Origin: an uncultured Asticcacaulis sp.
Lineage (GTDB): Bacteria > Pseudomonadota > Alphaproteobacteria > Caulobacterales > Caulobacteraceae
Reading direction: 5' to 3'
Length of the DNA stretch: 33,801 nt
NCBI GenBank assembly: GCA_946482045.1
Contig: CAMLPZ010000008.1
Span: 1-33,801 of the forward strand
Shown: piece by piece, positions 25,752 to 32,917 of the stretch
How the letters are laid out: every line of letters starts with the position of its first letter
Numbering within the stretch: the stretch's first letter is position 1
The notes under the pieces: generated by a model
Databases searched by the model: none
What the model was told of the DNA's origin: nothing
The model's input: the letters and a program-made list of their open reading frames with translations, nothing else
Translations under genes and position numbers: made by a program

Positions 25752-26885
25752 TTACTTGCCCTGCCAGAGGTCCGGATGCGCGTTGAAATAGCCCGTTAGC
25801 TGCGCGGAAATGCGCTTGTGGTCGTTGCTGTCCAGGTGCCAGTCGCAGCCGTTGAGCGTGAAGCCATCGAGGCCGATCGTATCCAGCCGTGTTTCGCCGT
25901 CCGTTTTAAGCAGAACCGCGACCTTTTCGACTTCTTCAGCAACTGTGGGGCCTTCGTACTTGGTCAGCAGGAAGAAGGCGTGCGGGTGTTTGGCCCGCAA
26001 CGATTTGACGAAGGCGACGAAGGAGGCCTCATAATCGGCCTTGAGCGCCGCTTCGTCCTTCCACTTTTCACCCGGCTTCACCGGCGTCGAAAAGTCGTTG
26101 CCGCCCAGGCCGATGACGATGATTTGGGGCTTCCAGTTGTCGTCCTTGTACGTGTCCTTCTTGTCGAACAGCACATAGGGATAAAGGCCGGGCAGGGGAT
26201 CACCGGCGAAACCATCGTAGTTGCGCACGATACCGCGGCCGGAAAAGGCATTGATCTGGTAGTCGGCGTCGAACGCCTTTGCCGTCATCGGACCGTAGGC
26301 CTGCGACGTGTCGGTGGTGTCGTGCAACTCAGCCGGCGTGCACTGCCTCTTGCCGGACATGTTGCCGTAGCCGACCGTGTAGGAATCACCGATGAACTCG
26401 ATCTGGCGGGTACGGGGCGCGGGCGCTGGGAGTGGATGTGCACTGGCAATGACAGGGCCAACAAAAGCGCTTGGCTCGTTCTGGTTTTCGTTTGCCCGCT
26501 CGAGTCGGATGGTATGGCTGTTCTGGATGCCCAGTCTTGCTTCGCCCAATTGCAAAACAATCGAGCTGTCAGCATTAGAGGCCGTTTTCATGGTCATTTG
26601 GCCATCGATGTAAACGTTCCAGATATTCGACGGGTCCCACCCGATTTCGACCGTTTCACCTTTAAAAGCACCTTCGAAGTAGGTGCCCGGCCATTGGTAA
26701 GACAGGGAGGGAAGAACAGCGGCGGGCGTCCCGTCTGCTGACACCGGAGCGTCTGGCAATGGCATCAAAACGGTCCCCTTTTCCACCGTGCGACCTCCCA
26801 CATGCAGAGGCAAGGGAAGGCGCGTTTCTGCAGCGGCTGCTGTTCCAAAAGCCAGTAAAGCCAAAGCGATGGCGGAAGAATACAT
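25752..26885 (-). CDS. Secreted CE2-type SGNH acetyl esterase (copy 1)
   Basis: The 377-residue paralogue of the next gene has a signal peptide (residues 1-19), a jelly-roll domain with LHVGGRT and YQWPGTYFEG, and an SGNH domain. Ser168 is in FIGDSYTVGYGN, the oxyanion motif is GGND (261-264), and His350 with Asp348 is in CDWHLDS. The usual Pro after the catalytic His is Leu here. A Pro/Ala-rich insert (residues 38-60) after LHVGG and another before the SGNH domain (about 150-158) explain most of the extra length. Activity is expected on O-acetyl groups of plant polysaccharides. ATG 26885 is preceded by CGGGGA; the open frame upstream is not needed. Confidence 0.9.
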   Translation of the reverse strand: MYSSAIALALLAFGTAAAAETRLPLPLHVGGRTVEKGTVLMPLPDAPVSADGTPAAVLPSLSYQWPGTYFEGAFKGETVEIGWDPSNIWNVYIDGQMTMKTASNADSSIVLQLGEARLGIQNSHTIRLERANENQNEPSAFVGPVIASAHPLPAPAPRTRQIEFIGDSYTVGYGNMSGKRQCTPAELHDTTDTSQAYGPMTAKAFDADYQINAFSGRGIVRNYDGFAGDPLPGLYPYVLFDKKDTYKDDNWKPQIIVIGLGGNDFSTPVKPGEKWKDEAALKADYEASFVAFVKSLRAKHPHAFFLLTKYEGPTVAEEVEKVAVLLKTDGETRLDTIGLDGFTLNGCDWHLDSNDHKRISAQLTGYFNAHPDLWQGK

Positions 26886-26967
26886 CTGATGATCCCCGGT
26901 ATTATATTGGTTGCGGCGACTATTGCCGCGAAAACCAAGCACGTCAACTTGCGGTCTCTGACGGAAT

Positions 26968-27022
26968 GCCCCTCAGGCTCGCCGCCCGGCGCCTACCCTC
27001 TCCCCGCAAGCGGGGAGAGGGG
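26968..27022 (+). repeat. Palindromic intergenic repeat, type c (single copy)
   Basis: GCCCCTCAGGCTCGCC begins the element, which ends in CCCTCTCCCCGC-AA-GCGGGGAGAGGG. It is almost identical to 8141-8195 and 30040-30094. Here no type b partner is present. It lies between icd and the CE2 genes. Confidence 0.85.
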
Positions 27023-27028
27023 GCTTAA

Positions 27029-27057
27029 GAAAAAGCCGCCCGCGAACGGACGGCTTT
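27029..27057 (-). terminator. Intrinsic terminator of icd
   Basis: On the minus strand AAAGCCG pairs with CGGCTTT, with inner C/G pairs, and five T residues complete the signal. It lies about 54 bp after the icd stop. Confidence 0.8.
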
Positions 27058-27078
27058 CCAACCTCGAAGAGGGGAGTA

Positions 27079-27104
27079 CATGAGGGGAACTGGTTCCCCT
27101 CATG
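27079..27104. repeat. 26-bp palindrome directly after icd
   Basis: CATGAGGGGAAC and GTTCCCCTCATG are perfect complements separated by two bases. The palindrome begins 6 bp after the icd stop on the minus strand. It could be a 3' stabilising hairpin ahead of the terminator at 27029. Confidence 0.8.
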
Positions 27105-27110
27105 ATAAAA

Positions 27111-28322
27111 TTATGCCAGCGCTTTGCTCAGGTTCTCGCTGATTTTGTCGAGGAAGCCCTCGGTCGTTAGCCAGCCCTGGTTCGGACCAACCAGCAGCGC
27201 CAGGTCCTTGGTCATGAAGCCGGCTTCGACGGTGTCGATACAGACCTTTTCCAGTGTCTCAGCGAAGCGCGCCAGTTCGGCATTGTCGTCGAGCTTGGCG
27301 CGGTGCGCCAGGCCTTGCGTCCAGGCGAAGATCGAGGCCATCGAGTTGGTCGAGGTCGACTCGCCCTTCTGGTGCTGGCGATAGTGGCGGGTGACGGTGC
27401 CGTGCGCGGCTTCGGCTTCCATGATCTTGCCGTCCGGCGTGACCAGGGCCGAGGTCATCAGGCCCAGCGAGCCATAGCCCTGGGCGACCGTATCCGACTG
27501 GACGTCGCCGTCGTAGTTCTTACAGGCCCAGACAAAGCCGCCGGACCACTTCAGCGCCGAGGCGACCATGTCGTCGATCAGGCGGTGTTCGTAGGTGAGG
27601 CCCAGTTCCTTGAACTTCGCGGCGTATTCCGCGTCGAAGATCTCCTGGAAGATGTCCTTGAAGCGGCCATCATAGGCCTTGAGGATCGTGTTCTTGGTCG
27701 ACAGGTAGACCGGATAGTTGCGCTTGATGCCGTATTCGAACGAAGCGCGGGCGAAGTCGCGAATCGACTCATCCAGGTTGTACATGCCCATGGCGACACC
27801 GGGACCAGGCGACTTGAAGACTTCGTGCTCGATGACTTGTCCGTCGTCGCCGACGAACTTGATCGACAGCGTGCCCTTGCCCGGCATCAGGAAGTCGGTG
27901 GCCTTGTACTGGTCGCCGAAGGCGTGACGGCCGACGACGATCGGCTGGGTCCAGCCCGGCACCAGGCGCGGCACGTTCGAGCAGATGATCGGCTCGCGGA
28001 AGACGACGCCGCCCAGGATGTTGCGGATGGTGCCGTTGGGCGACTTCCACATCTTCTTGAGATTGAACTCCTTCACGCGCGCTTCGTCCGGCGTAATGGT
28101 GGCGCACTTGACGCCGACGCCGCAGGCCTTGATGGCGTTGGCGGCGTCGATGGTGACCTGGTCATCGGTGGCGTCGCGGTGTTCCATGCCGAGATCGAAA
28201 TATTGCAGTTCGATGTCGAGATAGGGATGGATCAGCTTGTCCTTGATAAGCTGCCAGATGATGCGGGTCATTTCATCGCCGTCGATGTCGACGACGGGGT
28301 TTGCCACCTTGATTTTGGCCAT
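27111..28322 (-). CDS. icd: NADP-dependent isocitrate dehydrogenase
   Basis: The 403-residue enzyme is of the homodimeric, eukaryote-like class. It opens with [21 protein letters not shown], has substrate motifs [12 protein letters not shown], the metal-binding Asp region DDMVA and YDGDVQSD, and the cofactor motif [14 protein letters not shown], whose His and Arg contact NADP. It converts isocitrate to 2-oxoglutarate in the TCA cycle and supplies NADPH. I start at ATG 28322, preceded by GAGAGGA; the open frame upstream of it is not part of the family. A 26-bp palindrome and a terminator follow it. Confidence 0.97.
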   Translation of the reverse strand: MAKIKVANPVVDIDGDEMTRIIWQLIKDKLIHPYLDIELQYFDLGMEHRDATDDQVTIDAANAIKACGVGVKCATITPDEARVKEFNLKKMWKSPNGTIRNILGGVVFREPIICSNVPRLVPGWTQPIVVGRHAFGDQYKATDFLMPGKGTLSIKFVGDDGQVIEHEVFKSPGPGVAMGMYNLDESIRDFARASFEYGIKRNYPVYLSTKNTILKAYDGRFKDIFQEIFDAEYAAKFKELGLTYEHRLIDDMVASALKWSGGFVWACKNYDGDVQSDTVAQGYGSLGLMTSALVTPDGKIMEAEAAHGTVTRHYRQHQKGESTSTNSMASIFAWTQGLAHRAKLDDNAELARFAETLEKVCIDTVEAGFMTKDLALLVGPNQGWLTTEGFLDKISENLSKALA

Positions 28323-28492
28323 GTGAGTGTCCTCTCTCAAACGAAGCGCACGGGACGCAGACGCACAGGGTCTGTGTGGGCGCTGACGGCCACCGCTATA
28401 GACGAAATGACATCGGTCGCAAACTGGATTAATTCTCCCCGCGGTGGGTGCGAAGGGCGCACGCCATGCTGGCATTTCGGGACGCTGCCGCC

Positions 28493-29062
28493 ATGAAACG
28501 TTTCGCCGTTCTGCTGGGTTTCATGAGCCTACTTGGCACCGCGGTATCCGTTTCTGCGGATGCCAAACGGCACGAGCGATTGGATGCCGATATCGCCAAC
28601 TTCGTCAGGGCAGAGCAGGCCGCTATGTCGGGCCTGGATCGCGCATTCGACAGGCAATTGGAAACTGATGACCCGACGCGCGTGGCCATTGCGCGGCTGA
28701 AATCAGGCTCCGGTGCACCGATTGTCGTTATACGTGTCACGGGGCGGATGTGGTGCGGTGCAACCGGCATGTGCACGACGATGGTCCTGAAGCCACGCGG
28801 CAAGAGCTTTGACATACTTTATGCAGATAGTGCCCGTGCGCCGGGTAGGGTCTTACCGACCTACACGCGCGGCTATCCCGATCTCAGCGTCGTGCTGCAT
28901 GAAGACTGGCAAACCAATTACGATATTCGCCTGCGTTTCGATGGCAGGCACTATGTCTATGCCCATAAGGTGGGCGGCTACGACGGTGGTCGGAAGCTCA
29001 AGCGGCTTGCGAACAGTAGGGTGCTGATCGGAAATAAGCCGGGGATTCGGCTGGCCCCATAG
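28493..29062 (+). CDS. Small secreted protein of unknown function
   Basis: The 189-residue protein starts with a clear signal peptide ([22 protein letters not shown]). The mature part has a helical N-terminal third and then alternating beta-like stretches ([39 protein letters not shown]). Two cysteines, Cys88 and Cys94, are close together and may form a disulfide outside the cytoplasm. I recognise no family. The start at 28493 is chosen for the signal peptide; an in-frame ATG at 28466 would put nine residues ahead of it, and neither has a good ribosome-binding site. The gene is divergent from icd and convergent with the ArsR gene. Confidence 0.75.
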   Translation: MKRFAVLLGFMSLLGTAVSVSADAKRHERLDADIANFVRAEQAAMSGLDRAFDRQLETDDPTRVAIARLKSGSGAPIVVIRVTGRMWCGATGMCTTMVLKPRGKSFDILYADSARAPGRVLPTYTRGYPDLSVVLHEDWQTNYDIRLRFDGRHYVYAHKVGGYDGGRKLKRLANSRVLIGNKPGIRLAP

Positions 29063-29064
29063 GG

Positions 29065-29376
29065 TCAGGTGTCATCCAGCACATCGCCCAGCGCATCCAG
29101 CCGCTTTTGCCACAGCGGACTGCGGGCCTTTGACCAGGCATCCAATATATCAAAGCCGGCAGCGACCAATTGGTAAGAGCGGACTCGGCCGATCTTTTCC
29201 GATTTGACCAGTCCGGCGGCTTCCAGGATGGCCAGATGCTGGGCGACGGCCGTCAGCGTCATGTCATAAGGTGCTGCCAGCGCGGAGACCGACATGGCCG
29301 TGTCGGTCAGACGCTCGACCATGTCGCGTCGGGTCGCGTCGCCTAAAGCTTGCAGGACTTTGCTGGCGTCTGTCAT
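29065..29376 (-). CDS. ArsR-family winged-helix regulator
   Basis: The 103-residue protein is a single winged helix-turn-helix of ArsR type: LQALGDATRRDMVERL, then the recognition helix in MTLTAVAQHLAILEAAGLV, then the wing SEKIGRVRSYQL. It lacks the metal-binding cysteines of ArsR/SmtB sensors, as is usual for ArsR proteins paired with SRPBCC proteins. The ATG overlaps the stop of the SRPBCC gene (ATGA), so the two are translated together. The order SRPBCC then ArsR is the reverse of the commoner arrangement. It probably represses the operon at the direct repeats 29857-29912. Confidence 0.9.
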   Translation of the reverse strand: MTDASKVLQALGDATRRDMVERLTDTAMSVSALAAPYDMTLTAVAQHLAILEAAGLVKSEKIGRVRSYQLVAAGFDILDAWSKARSPLWQKRLDALGDVLDDT

Positions 29377-29837
29377 CGGTCGCTGTTTAGCACGGCGTCG
29401 AGTTGGTTTAGCAATTGCTGCCATCCATCCTTGCGCATCTCGGGACCATCAGAGTTTTCGAAATAGGCGCCGTGGTGCGTGCAGATCAGGCGCGTGCCGT
29501 CGCCGTCAGCTTCGAATTCGAACGTCACCAGCGAGGCCGAAAACGGCGTGCCATTCATCATCATGTTTGATCCCGAGGCGATGCGCCTTTCCGCAACGAT
29601 GTCGAGATAAAGCGCTTCCGAGGTTATGACCGCGCCCGGAAAGGGCGTCGAGGCATCCATGACCCAGCGCGTGCGCTCCATGCCGCCCAGGCGGAAGTCA
29701 TTGTCATAACTGCCATCGGCGGTGGGATGGGTGAACCAGCGGGCCTTGACCGCGCTATCGGAGAAGGCGGCGAACACCTTGGAGACAGGATGCGGATAGG
29801 TGTTTTCGGTGACGAAGGTAGCGTGGACGACAGGCAT
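29373..29837 (-). CDS. SRPBCC/AHSA1-domain protein
   Basis: The 154-residue protein is a Bet v1-like SRPBCC fold of the AHSA1 type. It begins VTENTYPHPVSKVFAAFSD and KARWFTHP, has FRLGGMERTRW in the middle, and ends in GTRLICTHHGAYF and GWQQLLNQLDAVL. Such proteins bind hydrophobic ligands and are often paired with an ArsR-type repressor. The ATG at 29837 has GGAAG a few bases upstream. It is first in a two-gene operon and overlaps the ArsR start by 4 bp. Confidence 0.9.
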   Translation of the reverse strand: MPVVHATFVTENTYPHPVSKVFAAFSDSAVKARWFTHPTADGSYDNDFRLGGMERTRWVMDASTPFPGAVITSEALYLDIVAERRIASGSNMMMNGTPFSASLVTFEFEADGDGTRLICTHHGAYFENSDGPEMRKDGWQQLLNQLDAVLNSDR

Positions 29838-29856
29838 GGAATTCTTCCTTGAAATG

Positions 29857-29912
29857 GTGAAGTTTAAAATTCAGTATCATGACGGGCACGATAGTCAAGT
29901 TTAAAGTTCAGT
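29857..29912. promoter_or_regulatory. Two 19-nt direct repeats, probable ArsR-type operators
   Basis: Copies GTGAAGTTTAAAATTCAGT (29857-29875) and GTCAAGTTTAAAGTTCAGT (29894-29912) differ at two positions and start 37 bp apart, about 3.5 helix turns. Each holds a TTTAAA-centred near-palindrome. They lie directly upstream of the SRPBCC-ArsR operon, where its repressor would bind. Confidence 0.6.
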
Positions 29913-29918
29913 GTATTT

Positions 29919-30002
29919 CCTTCTCCCTGCTTGCGGGGTATAGCGCCAGCGAAAGTATAGCTTTCGCCAGCGTTGGGTGGTCCGTAGGACCGGATGAGGG
30001 GC
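29919..30002 (-). repeat. Palindromic intergenic repeat, type b, interrupted
   Basis: The ends match the element at 8060-8110 (CCTTCTCC on one side, GGTCCG-TA-GGACCGGATGAGGGGC on the other). The right arm of the central palindrome is replaced by an extra piece with the hairpin GCGAAAG-TATAG-CTTTCGC (29949-29967) and a repeated CGCCAGCG. Confidence 0.75.
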
Positions 30003-30039
30003 AGAAAAAAGGTGTCCGCGTGTGCAGCTTCGTCCGTTT

Positions 30040-30094
30040 GCCCCTCAGGCTCGCCGCCCGGCGCCTACCCTCTCCCCGCGAGCGGGGAGAGGGG
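30040..30094 (+). repeat. Palindromic intergenic repeat, type c
   Basis: It is nearly identical to 8141-8195 and 26968-27022, ending CCCTCTCCCCGC-GA-GCGGGGAGAGG. It is inverted relative to the type b element at 29919, repeating the b/c pair seen at 8060-8195. It ends 47 bp before trmJ. Confidence 0.85.
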
Positions 30095-30141
30095 ACAGAA
30101 GAGGCTTCCCTGCCAACATCGCTTCCCCTATAAGCCGCGCC

Positions 30142-30945
30142 ATGAAAGATGCCCGTCCCGCGCCGCCGCGCGACCCGAACCTGACCCTGCCATGTGTGAT
30201 CCTTGACCGGCCGCAACTGGCCGACAATATCGGCGCTGTCGCCCGCGTCATGGCCAATTTCGGTTTGCACGAACTGCGCCTTGTAGCGCCGCGCGACGGC
30301 TGGCCGCAGGAACGGGCGTGGGCGACGTCGTCCGGCGCCAACTGGCCGCTCGATGGCGCGCAGGTCTTCCCGACCGTGGCCGACGCCATTGCCGACCTGA
30401 AGACCGTCTATGCCACGACGGCGCGGCCGCGCGAAACCCACCTGCCGATTATCACCCCGCGCCAATGCGCCGACCAGGCCTATCCCGAGGCGCAAGTGCA
30501 CTTGAGGGCAGGGCTGTTGTTCGGCGCCGAACGGGCGGGGCTGGAAACCAGCGACATCGCGCTTTCCCACGCCATCGTCACCATCCCGGTCGATCCGCAC
30601 TTTCAATCGCTCAACCTGGCCCAGGCGGTGAACATCGTCCTTTATGAGTGGCGGTTGAAGGTCATGGATGCCCCAAAGGCTGCCTTTACGCAGAATATGG
30701 ACGCGCCGGCGGACCTGAAGCACCTGCATGGACTGTACGGCCATCTCGAGGATGAACTCGAAAAGGCCGGCTTCTTCTTTCCGCCTGAAAAGAAGGAATC
30801 GATGGTGCGTAACCTGCGCGTCGCGCTGAACCGCGCGCGCATGACCGAGCAGGAGATCCGCACCTGGCGGGGTGTCGTCACCGCCCTGACCAAGGGGCGC
30901 GGACGGGTGCTGGCCAAACTGGCGAAGGAAAGAGGTGAGGGCTAA
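30142..30945 (+). CDS. trmJ: TrmJ-like tRNA/rRNA 2'-O-methyltransferase (SpoU/SPOUT)
   Basis: The 267-residue protein has the three SPOUT knot motifs in order: NIGAVAR (29-35) with FGLHELRLVAP, FGAERAGL (127-134), and IPVDPHFQSLNLAQAVNIVLYE (148-169). A helical C-terminal extension (LEDELEKAGFFFPPEKKESMVRNLRVALNRARM) matches TrmJ rather than shorter SpoU enzymes. TrmJ uses S-adenosylmethionine to methylate position 32 of tRNAs. I start at ATG 30142; the open frame extends upstream through the repeat element. No strong ribosome-binding site is visible. Its stop overlaps that of the convergent gene by 4 bp. Confidence 0.85.
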   Translation: MKDARPAPPRDPNLTLPCVILDRPQLADNIGAVARVMANFGLHELRLVAPRDGWPQERAWATSSGANWPLDGAQVFPTVADAIADLKTVYATTARPRETHLPIITPRQCADQAYPEAQVHLRAGLLFGAERAGLETSDIALSHAIVTIPVDPHFQSLNLAQAVNIVLYEWRLKVMDAPKAAFTQNMDAPADLKHLHGLYGHLEDELEKAGFFFPPEKKESMVRNLRVALNRARMTEQEIRTWRGVVTALTKGRGRVLAKLAKERGEG

Positions 30946-31367
30946 AACCCCAGCGCCTTCAGATCGGGCTCGATCCACTCCCGGCGGGCTTGCGGCGTGA
31001 ACAGCCGGTCCTTCGACCAATAGGCCAGGAGCCAGTCCGAGCGGCCAAGCTCCGAAGCCATCAGTTGGTTGGTCAGGTCGCACAACGGATGGTCCGGCGC
31101 GAAGCCGGCGCCGAACGCTTCCGCTGCCCGAACCGAAGCCTGGGTGATCGTCTCGTGATAGCCGCTGGTGTCGGTATTCTGCACACCGGTGGCTTCATTA
31201 TAAGCGCGAATAATGCCCGGCATGATCAAGGGCACATTCTCGCGATGCCTGAGCAGCCACAGCGCCAGGGCGAAATGCGCGGCGTGCGTCCATTCTGCTT
31301 TCGGCAGACTTCTATCCAGAATGCCTGAGGCAATACGGTCGATTTCAGCGTCGGTGGTAAATGTCAT
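30942..31367 (-). CDS. Hypothetical protein with conserved-looking His pattern
   Basis: The 141-residue cytoplasmic protein shows no family I can name. Notable residues are EWTHAAHFALALWLL (His28, His31), YHETIT (His71), and a C-terminal SDWLLAYWSKDRLFTPQARREW. The two His-containing helices could make a metal or ligand site; that is inference. The start at 31367 is chosen because GGAG lies 6 nt upstream; a longer frame from 31379 or 31472 would include the terminator hairpin. An attenuator-like arrangement (31451-31555 and 31397-31426) lies directly upstream. Its stop overlaps the trmJ stop. Confidence 0.72.
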   Translation of the reverse strand: MTFTTDAEIDRIASGILDRSLPKAEWTHAAHFALALWLLRHRENVPLIMPGIIRAYNEATGVQNTDTSGYHETITQASVRAAEAFGAGFAPDHPLCDLTNQLMASELGRSDWLLAYWSKDRLFTPQARREWIEPDLKALGF

Positions 31368-31396
31368 AAGGGTCTCCATGGGATAACCCGGACGGC

Positions 31397-31426
31397 AAAG
31401 AAAAACCCCGCCGGCCGGGCGGGGTT
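31397..31426 (-). terminator. Intrinsic-terminator-like hairpin ahead of the hypothetical gene
   Basis: On the minus strand AACCCCGCC pairs with GGCGGGGTT, followed by TTTCTTT. It is 30 bp before the ATG at 31367 and 25 bp after the leader-like ORF. It could end the upstream transcript or be a regulated attenuator. Confidence 0.8.
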
Positions 31427-31450
31427 GCAAAAAGCGGTTGAAGCGATCCT

Positions 31451-31525
31451 TCAGCCAGCCACGTGCATCCACGCCGGAAATCGGCGGGTTTGCTGCTGCT
31501 GGATACGGATCGTCATCGTGGTCAT
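31451..31525 (-). CDS. Possible 24-residue leader peptide with four Gln codons
   Basis: The ORF reads MTTMTIRIQQQQTRRFPAWMHVAG and stops at TGA. Codons 9-12 are CAG CAG CAG CAA, a run typical of amino-acid-sensing leader peptides. It starts in the 3' arm of a large inverted repeat and is followed by a terminator-like hairpin. No ribosome-binding site is seen before the ATG, which lowers confidence. The gene downstream is of unknown function, so a link to glutamine is unsupported. Confidence 0.3.
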   Translation of the reverse strand: MTTMTIRIQQQQTRRFPAWMHVAG

Positions 31526-31555
31526 GCGCCGAGGCTTAAGACCTGGCGCATGACC
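31520..31555. repeat. 36-bp inverted repeat (11-bp perfect arms)
   Basis: GGTCATGCGCC (31520-31530) and GGCGCATGACC (31545-31555) are perfect complements. The 14-base loop contains AGG...CCT, so the stem can extend. One arm holds the ATG of the leader-like ORF. TTGACA on the minus strand (31561-31556) abuts it. Confidence 0.8.
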
Positions 31556-31563
31556 TGTCAATC

Positions 31564-31953
31564 TTAGGCCAGGCGCTGGGCCTGCTTCAGTCCCGCGATC
31601 TGGGCGACGGCAAAGATCGCAACCGCCATGGCCTGCGCGGCGACGAAGGCTACACCCCAGAGATTTGGGCTGACAAAATCGGTAACCAGCAGGCCGATGC
31701 TGTCGGCCACCCAAAGCGCGTTCAACGCCACGACCAGCCAGGCCAATGGCTTCGAGATTTGCGGCCGCGTGCCGATCCAGGCAACGCCCAGCGCATAGGG
31801 GATCAGGAACAGGCCGGCGTAAAACAGCAGGTCTTGCGGCAGGCCGAGAAAGCCGGATAGCAGACCGGCGCCGCCGGCCAGCAACAGACCCATCGCGGCG
31901 CTGGCCACGGCATCGGCGATCAGGGCGAATTTCAACAGGTTGGACGCGAACAT
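31564..31953 (-). CDS. Small four-TM membrane protein
   Basis: The 129-residue protein has four predicted membrane helices: about 9-32 (ADAVASAAMGLLLAGGAGLL), 40-58, 69-91 and 97-118. It is short and mostly hydrophobic with a few charged loops (GTRPQISKP). I recognise no named family with confidence; the pattern recalls small DoxX-like or SPW-type proteins. ATG 31953 has AAAGGAG 8 nt upstream, so the longer open frame is not used. It is divergent from the XRE-family regulator, which may control it. The upstream gap of 127 bp holds both promoters. Confidence 0.78.
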   Translation of the reverse strand: MFASNLLKFALIADAVASAAMGLLLAGGAGLLSGFLGLPQDLLFYAGLFLIPYALGVAWIGTRPQISKPLAWLVVALNALWVADSIGLLVTDFVSPNLWGVAFVAAQAMAVAIFAVAQIAGLKQAQRLA

Positions 31954-32080
31954 GAGCACATCTCCTTTGGCTCGTTGGATGATGACCCGATGATCTCGCA
32001 AGCCTGGCGGCGAGTCGATTAAGCGGGAGGTAATTGAAACGCCGAGCCACGCGCTTTAAGCCGGAGCAATGGAGGACCTC

Positions 32081-32860
32081 ATGACCCACGCGTTCGGTGA
32101 ATTGTTGAAGGACTGGCGGGCGCGCCGGCGCATGAGCCAGCTCGACCTGGCGCTCGACGCGGAAATTTCGCAGAAGCATCTGAGCTTTATCGAGACGGGC
32201 CGGTCGATCCCCAGCCGCGACATGGTCATCCGCCTGTCGGAAGTGCTCGACATGCCGCTGCGCGAACGTAATCGCCTGCTCAACGCCGCCGGTTATGCCG
32301 CCATGTATCTGGCGCGCAGCCTGGATGATCCGTCGCTGGCGGCAGCGCGCGCGGCGATCGATCAGTTGCTGAGCGCCCACGATCCTTATCCCGCGCTGGC
32401 CCTCGATCCGCACTGGACGCTGATCGCCGCCAACCAGAGCCTGCAAAATCTACTGGCGGTGGTGGCGGACAAGACCCTGCTGGAGCCGCCTGTCAATGTG
32501 CTGAAGCTGTCGCTGCATCCGAAGGGATTTGCGCCCTTTATCACCAATCTTGGTCAGTGGCGGGCGCATATCCTGATGCGGCTGCGCCACCAGATGCAGG
32601 CCACGGGCGATGGCGCCCTGTCGCTATTGCTGGCCGAACTTGAAGCCCTGCCGGCGCCGGGCGGCGACAAGGCACACGGCGACTTCGGCGACGTCTATGT
32701 CCCGCTGAAGCTTAGGCTACCTATGGGCGAGCTGTCCTTCTTTTCGACCACGACAGTGTTTGGTGCGCCTTTCGATGTTACGCTGTCGGAAATCGCTATC
32801 GAGGCCTTCTTTCCGGCCGATGCGGCGACCCAGGCGATTTTGCGGGGCGAGAGCGCTTAA
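32081..32860 (+). CDS. XRE-family regulator with MmyB-like ligand domain
   Basis: The 259-residue protein has an N-terminal helix-turn-helix of XRE type (residues 5-60: LLKDWRARRRMSQLDLALDAEIS, then QKHLSFIETGRSIPSRDMVIRLSEVL). A C-terminal domain of the MmyB-like ligand-binding type follows (about 95-255), with DPHWTLIAANQSLQNLL and LRLPMGELSFFSTTTVFGAPFDVTLSEIAIEAFFPAD. Members often control a divergent gene, here the four-TM protein at 31564-31953. I start at ATG 32081 because GGAGG lies 5 nt upstream; the ATG at 32069 has poorer spacing. The ligand is unknown. Confidence 0.88.
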   Translation: MTHAFGELLKDWRARRRMSQLDLALDAEISQKHLSFIETGRSIPSRDMVIRLSEVLDMPLRERNRLLNAAGYAAMYLARSLDDPSLAAARAAIDQLLSAHDPYPALALDPHWTLIAANQSLQNLLAVVADKTLLEPPVNVLKLSLHPKGFAPFITNLGQWRAHILMRLRHQMQATGDGALSLLLAELEALPAPGGDKAHGDFGDVYVPLKLRLPMGELSFFSTTTVFGAPFDVTLSEIAIEAFFPADAATQAILRGESA

Positions 32861-32917
32861 GCCGGGCTTGCCAGCCGCCGTTAACTATGGAAACCTCCGC
32901 CACGCAAAGGGGGCAGT

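Noticed and set aside
31451..32446. 331-codon minus-strand frame spanning the four-TM gene and the XRE gene
   Set aside because: It overlaps two better genes in other frames and its protein has no hydrophobic or domain pattern. Only its last 24 codons were kept, as the possible leader peptide.
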